64,000 nucleotides of DNA, from NCBI GenBank assembly GCA_965651695.1, contig CBFGTI010000001.1, positions 68,507 to 132,506 on the forward strand, read 5' to 3'. The stretch comes from Imperialibacter sp965651695. GTDB taxonomy: Bacteria > Bacteroidota > Bacteroidia > Cytophagales > Cyclobacteriaceae. A program made the translations under genes and the position numbers. Each line of letters opens with the position of its first letter. Positions within the stretch are counted from its first letter, which is position 1. The notes beneath the pieces are model-generated. The model worked only from the letters and a program-made list of their open reading frames with translations. It made no database searches and had not been told where the DNA came from. Shown here one piece after another: positions 33,732 to 41,255 of the stretch.

Positions 33732-34655
33732 TTAAAGTTCCCGCATCAACACGGTATACAGATCTATCATGGTTTGGATGTCGTAAACATGCACTGTCTC
33801 GTTGGGCGAGTGCACATTGCTTTCGGGCGCCCCCACAAAACACCAGTCGATCGGATACGGCGAGGTTTGCAAATCGCGGCCATCCGAAGAGCCGCTTCCT
33901 TCTACTTCCAGCTGAAAAGGGATGCCAGAGGCCAACGCAATAGCCGTGATCCTGTCGATATAGGCCTTGCGCGGAATATTTTTGTCGCGCATCGAAATTA
34001 CCACACCTTTGCCGGGGTGCACCCCGTCTGTAACCCAGGTGATGTCGGAAATTAGCGTTTGCCTTACCTGCCACCGCTCGTATAAATACCTGATAAGGTA
34101 CTGCACCGAGCCTCCGCCATGTTCTTCCCAGCAACTAAACACAATAATGCCGTTGTCCATTGTTTCGGCAACTTTGAGGGCGCTGTAAACGCCCAGCCGG
34201 TTGTCGAGGTAGCAGCTGGTAATGAAGTCGCCCTTGCGCCGGAAGTCGCATTTGTAGGTAAGTGCGGTGCCCCTGTCTATGGCGCGGCCAAACTCGTAGT
34301 ACGCCCGTCCTTCTTCATTCAGCAGTAGCTTACAGTCGATAAGGCCGAGGCTGTCTTGACCAACCAGCCTTGTGCCGGTATCGGCGTCGGGGCTACCGAT
34401 TGGCACAAGCTGGTTCTCGTACCTCACGGTGAAACCGATGGAATCCATGTGGGCAAAAATGGCTGTGCGGGGTTTTTTCCCCGGCGATTCAAAAGCGAGG
34501 ATGAGGCAATCCTGGAAATCGGGCCCCTGGATGATTTCGGGCTGTATTTTCCAGTTTTTCTGGTGCTTACGAACGTACGAAAGAATAAATTCCTTTAGAG
34601 GTGCCTCGTTTCCCGACGGGGCGTGGATGCTGCAAAGTTGTTGAAGAAGTTTCAT
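33732..34655 (-). CDS. M42-like metal-dependent aminopeptidase
   Basis: I start this 307-residue protein at MKLLQQLCSIHAPSGNE; an ATG eight codons upstream is less natural. It shows the co-catalytic metal ligands of the M42/M28 clan: AHMDS (His69, Asp71), YLDNRLGVY, CWEEHGGGS (general base and ligand Glu) and NVHSPNETV (His). M42 enzymes such as FrvX are cytoplasmic aminopeptidases acting on short peptides. The region between DNR and EEHGG fits M42 better than M28. The peptide specificity is unknown. Confidence 0.88.
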   Translation of the reverse strand: MKLLQQLCSIHAPSGNEAPLKEFILSYVRKHQKNWKIQPEIIQGPDFQDCLILAFESPGKKPRTAIFAHMDSIGFTVRYENQLVPIGSPDADTGTRLVGQDSLGLIDCKLLLNEEGRAYYEFGRAIDRGTALTYKCDFRRKGDFITSCYLDNRLGVYSALKVAETMDNGIIVFSCWEEHGGGSVQYLIRYLYERWQVRQTLISDITWVTDGVHPGKGVVISMRDKNIPRKAYIDRITAIALASGIPFQLEVEGSGSSDGRDLQTSPYPIDWCFVGAPESNVHSPNETVHVYDIQTMIDLYTVLMREL

Positions 34656-34714
34656 GCATGTGACAATGTGGAGTGCCAAATAACAAAGAAATTTGCAGAT
34701 GCGGGGTAGTTTTC

Positions 34715-34724
34715 AAGAAAGAGT
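34715..34724. repeat. Left target-site duplication of the 196-bp element
   Basis: AAGAAAGAGT here is repeated exactly at 34921-34930, flanking the inverted-repeat element. Confidence 0.88.
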
Positions 34725-34920
34725 CAGGGCGATTGCATTTAAAATAATTTCTTTAAAATCCTTCGTTTTACCCCTAATCCGCCAGCTGGCGGAAGCCAAA
34801 GGATTTCAAAGCCGTTGCGGGCGGCTAGGCTCACCCGTCAGGGCGGCCGACGTGGAACGGGGTAAATAAACGGCTTTGAAATTTAATTTTGACTGATCTG
34901 TTTTAAATGCGATTGCCCTG
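34725..34920. mobile_element. 196-bp MITE-like element
   Basis: Terminal inverted repeats CAGGGCGATTGCATTTAAAA (34725-34744) and TTTTAAATGCGATTGCCCTG (34901-34920) match at 18 of 20 positions and are flanked by the exact 10-bp duplication AAGAAAGAGT. Inside are a perfect 16-bp palindrome TCCGCCAGCTGGCGGA (34778-34793) and a perfect 14-bp inverted repeat ATTTCAAAGCCGTT / AACGGCTTTGAAAT (34803-34816 and 34869-34882). No ORF is present. It is a non-autonomous mini-element inserted between the divergent M42 peptidase and upp genes. Confidence 0.88.
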
Positions 34921-34930
34921 AAGAAAGAGT
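34921..34930. repeat. Right target-site duplication of the 196-bp element
   Basis: This is an exact copy of the 10-bp sequence at 34715-34724. Confidence 0.88.
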
Positions 34931-35008
34931 GAGCAAGTACATGATGCAGCAAATATTTTTTAATAGCCGCCAAAATTGTAAAATTGGCTCCGTTGACGAT
35001 CTACCGAA

Positions 35009-35668
35009 ATGAATGTGCACGTATTAAACGAAAAAAGCTCAGTTGCCAACCGGTTTTTGGCCGAGTTGCGTGACTGCCATACGCAAAGCGACCGATTGCG
35101 ATTTAGACGCAACATGGAGAGGCTGGGCGAGCTTATGGCCTACGAGTTTTCCAAAACGCTGCAGATACAGTCAGCAGAAATTACCACCCCCCTCGACACA
35201 ATGCGGGTTGACGTGCCGGCTGAAGAGTTGGTGCTGGTAACGGTGCTCCGGGCGGGCATCCCGTTCTTCCAGGGCTTTCTCAACATTTTTGACACCGCCT
35301 CGTCGGGGTTTATCGGGGCATTCAGAGAAGAAAGCGGCAGCGAGCCGGTTCGCGACTTGCATATTGCCCTTACCTACAGCGCTATGCCCAACCTAAGTGG
35401 CAAGCATCTCGTATTAATCGACCCCATGCTGGCAACAGGCAAATCGCTTGTAAAGGCTTTCCATCAATGCCTGAAGTATGGGCAACCGCAGGCGGTTCAT
35501 TTTATGTCGGTAATAAGTGCTCCGGAAGGTATCAGGCATCTGCAGCAAGCAGTAGATCACCCCGGCAGCATTTGGACGTGGGCCAAAGACAGTCATTTGA
35601 ACGACTTGGCTTACATCGTACCCGGTTTGGGCGATGCGGGCGATTTATCTTTTGGAGTTAAAGAATGA
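35009..35668 (+). CDS. upp: Uracil phosphoribosyltransferase
   Basis: The 219-residue salvage enzyme forms UMP from uracil and PRPP. It carries VTVLRAGIPFFQGF, the PRPP loop VLIDPMLATGKSLV, the uracil-binding region SVISAPEGIRHL and the C-terminal VPGLGDAGDLSFG. It is cytoplasmic. The mini-element lies upstream, ending 78 bases before the start, so its insertion may have altered this promoter. A sequence TAAAATTG at 34979-34986 is a weak -7 candidate. Confidence 0.96.
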   Translation: MNVHVLNEKSSVANRFLAELRDCHTQSDRLRFRRNMERLGELMAYEFSKTLQIQSAEITTPLDTMRVDVPAEELVLVTVLRAGIPFFQGFLNIFDTASSGFIGAFREESGSEPVRDLHIALTYSAMPNLSGKHLVLIDPMLATGKSLVKAFHQCLKYGQPQAVHFMSVISAPEGIRHLQQAVDHPGSIWTWAKDSHLNDLAYIVPGLGDAGDLSFGVKE

Positions 35669-35746
35669 ATGGCAGACATTTTGTGTTAGCAGGTTAGCGG
35701 CTCCCTTGTCCCGAGCCGCAGTTTAACGTAGCTTTTCCTGGAAAAT

Positions 35747-36211
35747 ATGCAGGCAAATTTTGTTGCAGAAATACTAAAGTACCTCGGGGTGTATGTGCTT
35801 AGTATGTTTAAGTTTATCGCGGGTCCTACTATTGGTATCTCTTCGGGGTTGAATTTTTTTGTCACCGTTGCCCTTACCGTAGCTGGCATGATGACGATCG
35901 TTTACACCATAACCTACTTTGGTGACAACGTAAAAAGGATAGTGCACCGGCTTTTTGAACCTAAGAGAAAGAGAAAAGTCTTTACAAAGAGCAAGCGACG
36001 CTTCGTAGCCCTCTGGAAAAAGTATGGCGTTTACGGTATATCGTTTTTTTCTCCACTTTTTATTACACCCATTGGTGGAGCCATCATTCTTAACACACTT
36101 GGTGCTGAGAAGAAAAAGATTATTCCGAGCATGTGGGTAAGCGCTATTTTTTGGGGAGTGATTCACACCCTCCTCGTAAAATATGCCCGGGACCTAATCC
36201 TTTGGATGTAG
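35747..36211 (+). CDS. Small integral membrane protein of unknown function
   Basis: The 154-residue protein has three or four membrane segments (IAGPTIGISSGLNFFVTVALTVAGMMTIVYTITYF, KKYGVYGISFFSPLFITPIGGAIILNTLG, and WVSAIFWGVIHTLLV) around a strongly basic loop (RLFEPKRKRKVFTKSKRRF). The KYGxxGISFFSPLFITPIGG segment resembles the core of SNARE-associated/DedA and 'small multidrug export' type proteins, but the match is weak. The hairpin GCGGCTC / GAGCCGC at 35697-35719 in its leader region has no T tract and is of unclear role. Confidence 0.75.
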   Translation: MQANFVAEILKYLGVYVLSMFKFIAGPTIGISSGLNFFVTVALTVAGMMTIVYTITYFGDNVKRIVHRLFEPKRKRKVFTKSKRRFVALWKKYGVYGISFFSPLFITPIGGAIILNTLGAEKKKIIPSMWVSAIFWGVIHTLLVKYARDLILWM

Positions 36212-36243
36212 GGTAAGCGATAATTTTGTTGTCCTTGCCGTGG

Positions 36244-37266
36244 CTACTCCCTCAACCTCATTCTCAGAAGCCTGCTGTCGGCAGTAATAAAAATCACTTT
36301 GTCGTTTTCTCCGAATCCCACGTTTGCAGTAGCAGCACCTGTTTTGATCGTTCCGAGGTGTTTGCCGGTGGCGTCAAAAACCAGCACACCGCCTGGTCCT
36401 GTGGCAAAAATATTGCCGCTGCTGTCTACCTTCAGCCCATCCTGAGATCCCGGCCCGCTTAGCCCTGATGCATCAAAAAAGATCTTGCCTTCCCCCAGCG
36501 TGCCATCTTCGTTTACAGGGAAAGACATCCATACCGGATTTTTACCGTCTGAATTGGCCACGTACAAAGTCTTTTCGTCAGGCGAAAGGGCAATTCCGTT
36601 GGGTTTGCTAAGCACGTCGGTCAGCAATTCCACTTCGCCGTCAGTTTTCAGCCGGTACACACCGTTAAAGGCCAGCTCTTTTTCGGGGTCCTCGTCAAGG
36701 CCATTGAGCCCATACGGAGGATCGGTAAAATATATGTCGCCATTGCTCTTTATCGCGAGATCATTGGGGCTGTTAAACCTTTTGCCGCTATAGTCTTTTA
36801 CCAAAGTTTCAAATTCAGCCGCGGGGCTGTCGAGCGGCGCTGCCAGCCTCGCCAATTGCCTGTTGCCGTGCTGGCACAGTATCAGCCTTCCGTCTGCATC
36901 CAGGGCAAGGCCATTTGCACCTGGCTCACGGGTGGCCTTGGCCGGGTCTCCGGTAAAGCCGGAGGGTGTGAGATACGTGGTTACTCCCTGCCCTTCCTGC
37001 CATTTGTATATCACGTTTTTGGGCACGTCTGTAAACAGCAGCATCTGATGAGACGGCACCCACACCGGACCTTCAGCCCAATCGTAACCTTCGCCCAACA
37101 CCTCAAGTTCGGCATCTTTAGTTATCAGCCGGTCGATGGCCGGGTCGAGGCGCTCAACCACACCGTTTGCAGATGTAGCTGTGTCGCCGTCAGTTACTTG
37201 TGTTGACCGTGAAGTGCAGGAAGCAAGTGCGAGCATGGCACCGCCTGCAAGTAATAATTTTCTCAT
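36244..37266 (-). CDS. SMP-30/gluconolactonase-like lipoprotein
   Basis: I start this 340-residue protein at MRKLLLAGGAMLALASC, a lipoprotein signal with Cys17 in an LASC lipobox, and not at an ATG 38 codons upstream. The mature part is a six-bladed beta-propeller of the SMP-30/gluconolactonase/LRE family: EGPVWVPSHQMLLFTDVPKNVIYKW, EPGANGLALDADGRLILCQHG, NSPNDLAIKSNGDIYFTDPPYG, KPNGIALSPDEKTLYVANSD. The Glu, Asn and Asp residues in these blades match the calcium-binding ligands. It probably hydrolyses sugar lactones in the periplasm or at the surface; the substrate is unknown. Confidence 0.88.
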   Translation of the reverse strand: MRKLLLAGGAMLALASCTSRSTQVTDGDTATSANGVVERLDPAIDRLITKDAELEVLGEGYDWAEGPVWVPSHQMLLFTDVPKNVIYKWQEGQGVTTYLTPSGFTGDPAKATREPGANGLALDADGRLILCQHGNRQLARLAAPLDSPAAEFETLVKDYSGKRFNSPNDLAIKSNGDIYFTDPPYGLNGLDEDPEKELAFNGVYRLKTDGEVELLTDVLSKPNGIALSPDEKTLYVANSDGKNPVWMSFPVNEDGTLGEGKIFFDASGLSGPGSQDGLKVDSSGNIFATGPGGVLVFDATGKHLGTIKTGAATANVGFGENDKVIFITADSRLLRMRLRE

Positions 37267-37499
37267 ACGCTTGATTTGTTTTTCCGAGCAGCTCCCGTAC
37301 ACGAAACGAAGAGCTATTTTCTGCTTCATGTATTCGTGGTGTTTGGGCATGTATCGTCGTATACTAATGAAACCCACCACTAAATATAAAAAAATGATTA
37401 CTTCTTTTCTCTTACGGCCCGTTTATAAAACCGCGACAGAATTCCATTTCTCTTTTACATTTAATTTCTCTTATTTCCGGCCGTTCAAAAAAACGAGAC

Positions 37500-37766
37500 A
37501 TGTTTGGTTGGTTTAAGCGAAAGAAAAAAGACAGCGCGCCCAAAAAGCCCGATCTGGTAGATTTGGCTCAGCAACCCCTGGCAGTGGGCGACAGGGTGGA
37601 ATCGTTGCGGTACGACCTGGGAGTGAGCCTTTTGGTAGAAATGGAAGACGGTATTTATTATCAGTCGGAAAAGGACGGGCGAAAAATCCACTGGACGAGG
37701 ATGATTGACGCATCTACTCAGTTTCAGAAAGTAAAGAAAATTACACCGCACACGGGCGAACAGTAA
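37500..37766 (+). CDS. Small protein of unknown function
   Basis: The 88-residue protein (MFGWFKRKKKDSAPKKPDLVDLAQQPLAVGDRVESLRYDLGVSLLVEMEDGIYYQSEKDGRKIHWTRMIDASTQFQKVKK...) has a basic N-terminus and a small beta domain with GDRVESLRYDLGVSLLV. The pattern looks like a conserved Bacteroidota cytoplasmic protein, but I recognise no family. It stands upstream of two other small genes and has no obvious ribosome-binding site. Confidence 0.72.
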   Translation: MFGWFKRKKKDSAPKKPDLVDLAQQPLAVGDRVESLRYDLGVSLLVEMEDGIYYQSEKDGRKIHWTRMIDASTQFQKVKKITPHTGEQ

Positions 37767-37853
37767 ATAGCTCTTTTTTGTCCGGTTTCGTTACAGATCT
37801 CAAAGCCGTTACGAGAATAGCATACTACAATCATCTGACAATAAGTTAGTTAT

Positions 37854-37882
37854 GTTTTTTGGCACTCGAATTGCCAAAAAAC
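37854..37882. promoter_or_regulatory. Perfect 11-bp hairpin just before a start codon
   Basis: GTTTTTTGGCA and TGCCAAAAAAC are perfect inverted copies with a 7-base loop (CTCGAAT). The right arm ends 4 bases before the ATG at 37887. The stem would cover the whole ribosome-landing zone of that gene. It might be an operator, a translation-blocking hairpin, or a terminator read in either direction. Confidence 0.7.
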
Positions 37883-37886
37883 AGGC

Positions 37887-38267
37887 ATGGCACTAAAAAA
37901 TCAGTCAAAAGCTACCATAGGCAAAATGATGTCGCTACCCGGCTTCAGGAGCTTTATTGTGTTTTTGGGCATACTGGTTGCGTTGCTTATCGGCATTTTT
38001 ACATTGCACGCTGAGGCCTCCCCTTTCCGGATTCCGGTAGTCGGGCCTGTTACCAACGAGTTGGACAAGGTGGACGTTGACGTAGAAGCCGCTGAGGTAA
38101 CTTCAGCTCCGATAGTGCTCGTTTACGATAAAAATTTCGACCTTATTCTGTCTACTAATATCAATGCCATTTCTTCCTACGAAAGGCAACATTTAGACCG
38201 GCTGCTCAACATTTGCGAACTGCTGATGAATAACGATGAAACGGCCATCTACTGGTTGGATAAGTAA
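37887..38267 (+). CDS. Small membrane-anchored protein of unknown function
   Basis: The 126-residue protein has a cytoplasmic stretch (MALKNQSKATIGKMMSLPGF) and one membrane helix (RSFIVFLGILVALLIGIFTL). The extracytoplasmic domain includes acidic DKVDVDVEAAEV and SAPIVLVYDKNFDLILSTNINAISSYERQHLDRLLNICELL. I recognise no family. Its start codon sits directly behind a perfect hairpin. It is followed by a PspC-domain gene 33 bases downstream, which suggests that the two are co-transcribed. Confidence 0.7.
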   Translation: MALKNQSKATIGKMMSLPGFRSFIVFLGILVALLIGIFTLHAEASPFRIPVVGPVTNELDKVDVDVEAAEVTSAPIVLVYDKNFDLILSTNINAISSYERQHLDRLLNICELLMNNDETAIYWLDK

Positions 38268-38300
38268 GACCGATGGCTTATCTTTCTCAAAACTTCTCCT

Positions 38301-38492
38301 ATGACAGATAAAAAGCTTACCCGCTCGAGAGACAAAGTGTTGGGCGGCGTTTGTGCAGGAATTGCCGAATATTTCGGTTGGGACCCGGCCATTGTACGGA
38401 TCGGCTATGTGCTGGTATCACTTTTAAGTGCAGCTTTTCCGGGTATTTTAGTATACATCATCCTATGGATTGTAATGCCTGAAAAGATCTAG
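38301..38492 (+). CDS. PspC-domain membrane protein
   Basis: The 63-residue protein is a single PspC domain: KKLTRSRDKVLGGVCAGIAEYFGWDPAIVRIGYVLVSLLSAAFPGILVYIILWIVMPEK. PspC in enterobacteria senses inner-membrane stress; solitary PspC domains in Bacteroidota are small membrane proteins often placed near envelope genes, with little known of their role. The helix-turn and last hydrophobic stretch are well conserved. Confidence 0.9.
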   Translation: MTDKKLTRSRDKVLGGVCAGIAEYFGWDPAIVRIGYVLVSLLSAAFPGILVYIILWIVMPEKI

Positions 38493-38563
38493 CACCGGGC
38501 CGCTATGGTATGGGCTGGCAACCATCCACCGAATCGCTTTCCAGCCACCTGGCGTAGCCGCCG

Positions 38564-39736
38564 TCAGATCAGCTTAGCATGGGTGTTTATCCATCTTTCC
38601 GGAACCTCACCTCTCGTTGCTGTTTCATAATCCCGATAGCTGCAGGGCACAATGCTGTTGCGGCTGTACTTTTCCTTACCCCCGGAGTAAGGTACCTCCA
38701 TCCACCACTTTTCGGAGCTCTGGCTTTTATAAAAGGTAATAGTGGCAGGGTCAGCGTTTAACGACACCACATATTTCAGGAAGTCGCTTTTGCGAAAGCC
38801 TTTTCCGTCTTTCCTATGATAGAAGCCCTCAATAAAGTACCAAACCATCGTGGCTATTACCATAGCGGTGGACCGCCTTTCATCGTCTCTGGCCGGGTTG
38901 TAACCATAGAAACCGGCGGAGCTTATATTTTCGCTGATGCCGGCGTACCAGCTAATCTGGCACGCTTCTTCTCCGGTAAGCCCAAAAACTTGCGACTGCT
39001 GCCCGCCAGGGGCATAAATTGAGCTGATGGCTGAGATATCGAATGTGAGCATATCTGCCTGCCTGATCGAAGGCTCCGCTTCATCAATGCTCTCCCGAAG
39101 AACTCCCAGCCTTACCGCCTCGAAATAAAACTTTTCGAGAACGTTCAGCGCCTGCTGGTCTACCAGGTAGTTCTGGAAAGCCAGGTGAATGTAATTGAAA
39201 AGGTAGTTGGGTTGGTGAACAAGTATTTTATGCAGCCGCCGGGCTGAGTCGGGCACTCCTTTTTCATCACGCAGGTCGAGATAACTGTCTACGCCCAAAA
39301 CGGAGATCATTTTGCCCAGCGCCTCATAAGCGGTGAACTGGCCAAAGTCCATATCATGCGAGCCCCCAATAACGATGGGTAAAACTTCCTTCTCCAACAG
39401 GCTGTGAACCACCTCCTTCAAGCGATCGGCCGTGTCGGCCGGCGTGGGACCATTTCGCAAATTGCCAAGGTCCACCACATTGTTTCTTCCCAACCCTTTG
39501 GTGAGCGGATACAGCCTTTTTCGTACTTCGTCAGCTGCATTTTCCATCCCGCTCGCATCACTTTCGCCCCGGCATTCTTTAACACCCACAATGGCAAAGT
39601 CGGCATTTTTCAGGTCGGGCATTTTGTTGGTAAACACCCGAATACTTTTTAGAAACGACGCCTTCCCCTGCTTTTCGGCGCCCGCACCGGAAGTAATGTC
39701 GGCCGGAACCTGATCAAAAAAGAGTTTGAAGTCCAT
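38564..39736 (-). CDS. Arginase/formimidoylglutamase-fold protein with altered metal site
   Basis: The 390-residue protein has the ureohydrolase fold: VVDLGNLR, VIGGSHDMDFGQ (His127), VLGVDSYLDLRD and MLTFDISAISSIYAPG. In active arginase/agmatinase/HutG the metal ligands are H, DxHxD and DxD. Here the second reads D150-S-Y-L-D154 (His to Tyr) and the third D233-I-S235 (Asp to Ser), so two of six ligands are changed. Homologues in Bacteroidota are often labelled formimidoylglutamase. It may be an inactive or differently metallated member. Its role is unknown. Confidence 0.82.
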   Translation of the reverse strand: MDFKLFFDQVPADITSGAGAEKQGKASFLKSIRVFTNKMPDLKNADFAIVGVKECRGESDASGMENAADEVRKRLYPLTKGLGRNNVVDLGNLRNGPTPADTADRLKEVVHSLLEKEVLPIVIGGSHDMDFGQFTAYEALGKMISVLGVDSYLDLRDEKGVPDSARRLHKILVHQPNYLFNYIHLAFQNYLVDQQALNVLEKFYFEAVRLGVLRESIDEAEPSIRQADMLTFDISAISSIYAPGGQQSQVFGLTGEEACQISWYAGISENISSAGFYGYNPARDDERRSTAMVIATMVWYFIEGFYHRKDGKGFRKSDFLKYVVSLNADPATITFYKSQSSEKWWMEVPYSGGKEKYSRNSIVPCSYRDYETATRGEVPERWINTHAKLI

Positions 39737-39751
39737 GGCTTAAGTATATAG

Positions 39752-39788
39752 TCATAAAAAAAGGGAAAAAATTTCGTTTTTCCCTTTT
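39752..39788 (-). terminator. Terminator after nqrF
   Basis: Read on the minus strand, AAAAGGGAAAAA pairs with TTTTTCCCTTTT across a short loop, followed by further T residues. The stem lies 15 bases past the nqrF stop. Confidence 0.85.
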
Positions 39789-39802
39789 GCTTGTTTTCAG
39801 GA

Positions 39803-41104
39803 TTAACCCCCGAAATCGTCAAATCGTATGTTCTCAGGCGGAACGCCCATGTCGTCAAGCATTTTCAACACTGCGGCGTTCATCATGGGAGGTCCGCAAA
39901 GGTAATACTCTACCTCTTCGGGTTCAGGATGCTTCTTAAGGTAGTTGTCGTAAAGCACCTGATGAATGAATCCAATATATCCGTCGCCTTCGCCCTGAAG
40001 TGATTCTTTTACCTTCCAATTGTCTTCAGGGAGTGGTTCCGACAATCCGATATTAAATTGAAAATTGGGGAATTCCTGTTCGATCTTTCTGAAGTGATCG
40101 AGGTAAAAGAGCTCTCTTTTTGAGCGGCCACCGTACCAGTACGATACTTTTCTGTTGGTTTTTTCGGTATGGAACAGGTGGAATATGTGCGAGCGCAACG
40201 GGGCCATGCCGGCACCTCCACCAATGTAGATCATTTCGCGCTGCGTAGGGTTGATATGGAACTCGCCGTAAGGGCCGGATATCGTAACCTTGTCACCAGG
40301 CTTTCTTGAAAATACATATGACGAGCAAATTCCCGGGTTCACATCCATCCACTTGTTGTTCTGGCGATCCCAGGGCGGGGTTGCCACACGAATGTTGAGC
40401 ATAATGATGTTGCCCTCAGCAGGGTGATTAGCCATTGAGTAGGCTCTGAAGATTGGCTCAGGGTTCTTCATTTTCAGGCTCCATAACCCAAATTTGTCCC
40501 AATCGCCTTTGTATACATCCTGCTTGTGGCCAAGGTCGGGATGTGGGGTAATATCCATGGTGCTGAAGTCGACCTCAATGGCTGGCACATCGATCTGGAT
40601 ATATCCGCCAGACTGGAAATCCAACGTTTCGCCTTCAGGCAATTTCACAACAAATTCTTTTATAAAAGTGGACACGTTATAGTTAGAAACCACCTCGCAC
40701 TCCCATTTCTTAATACCAAAAATCTCCTCCGGTATGTGGATGCACATGTCTTGCTTCACTTTTACCTGGCACGACAAACGAACGTGATCCTTTTGCTCCG
40801 AGCGGGACAAGTGGCCAGTTTCTGTGGGAAGCACATCGCCACCACCCTCCAATACCTGACACTTGCACATGGCGCAGGTGCCGCCGCCACCGCAGGCAGA
40901 AGGCAAAAATATTTTTTGACCAGACAGCGTCGACAACAGGCTGGATCCGGCAGACGCAATCAGAGGGTTTTTCTCATCGCCATTGATAATGATTTTTACA
41001 TCACCCTGTTGAACCAGCTTAGCCTGTGCTACCAACAAAATAACCACCAAAAGAAGGATGATTACTGTAAAGGCTACGATTGAAGTTAAAACTATAGACG
41101 TCAT
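39803..41104 (-). CDS. nqrF: Na+-translocating NADH:quinone reductase subunit F
   Basis: The 433-residue NADH-oxidising subunit has an N-terminal membrane helix (SIVLTSIVAFTVIILLLVVILLV). A 2Fe-2S ferredoxin domain follows (SACGGGGTCAMCKC with a fourth Cys in LSCQVKVKQD). The FAD/NAD reductase domain has RAYSMANHP (FAD), GGGAGMAPLRSHIF and the C-terminal YYLCGPPMMNAAVLKML. It feeds electrons from NADH to the sodium pump. It stands alone: the neighbouring genes are accD and an arginase-like gene, not nqrA-E. A consensus -7 element lies upstream. Confidence 0.95.
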   Translation of the reverse strand: MTSIVLTSIVAFTVIILLLVVILLVAQAKLVQQGDVKIIINGDEKNPLIASAGSSLLSTLSGQKIFLPSACGGGGTCAMCKCQVLEGGGDVLPTETGHLSRSEQKDHVRLSCQVKVKQDMCIHIPEEIFGIKKWECEVVSNYNVSTFIKEFVVKLPEGETLDFQSGGYIQIDVPAIEVDFSTMDITPHPDLGHKQDVYKGDWDKFGLWSLKMKNPEPIFRAYSMANHPAEGNIIMLNIRVATPPWDRQNNKWMDVNPGICSSYVFSRKPGDKVTISGPYGEFHINPTQREMIYIGGGAGMAPLRSHIFHLFHTEKTNRKVSYWYGGRSKRELFYLDHFRKIEQEFPNFQFNIGLSEPLPEDNWKVKESLQGEGDGYIGFIHQVLYDNYLKKHPEPEEVEYYLCGPPMMNAAVLKMLDDMGVPPENIRFDDFGG

Positions 41105-41141
41105 TTAGAATGAAAGATTTTTGGTTCCTGCTTTGGAGTCA

Positions 41142-41149
41142 CAAATATA
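41142..41149 (-). promoter_or_regulatory. nqrF -7 element TATATTTG
   Basis: Read on the minus strand, TATATTTG is an exact match to TAnnTTTG, 38 bases before the nqrF start. The nearest TTGG for a -33 element is about 24 bases further upstream, slightly far. Its own promoter fits its position outside any nqr operon. Confidence 0.45.
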
Positions 41150-41255
41150 TCTATTAAGGGCATTTTCTGTAGCCAATTCCCGAAAAATTACACAACTGTT
41201 GCATAGCGGCAGATGATCGCCTTTTTTAAAGTAATAGTTGACGTACATTGGCCTT

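Noticed and set aside
37795..37815. 11-base match TCAAAGCCGTT shared with the inside of the 196-bp element
   Set aside because: The match is short and has no matching ends or target duplication, so a relic of the element cannot be supported.
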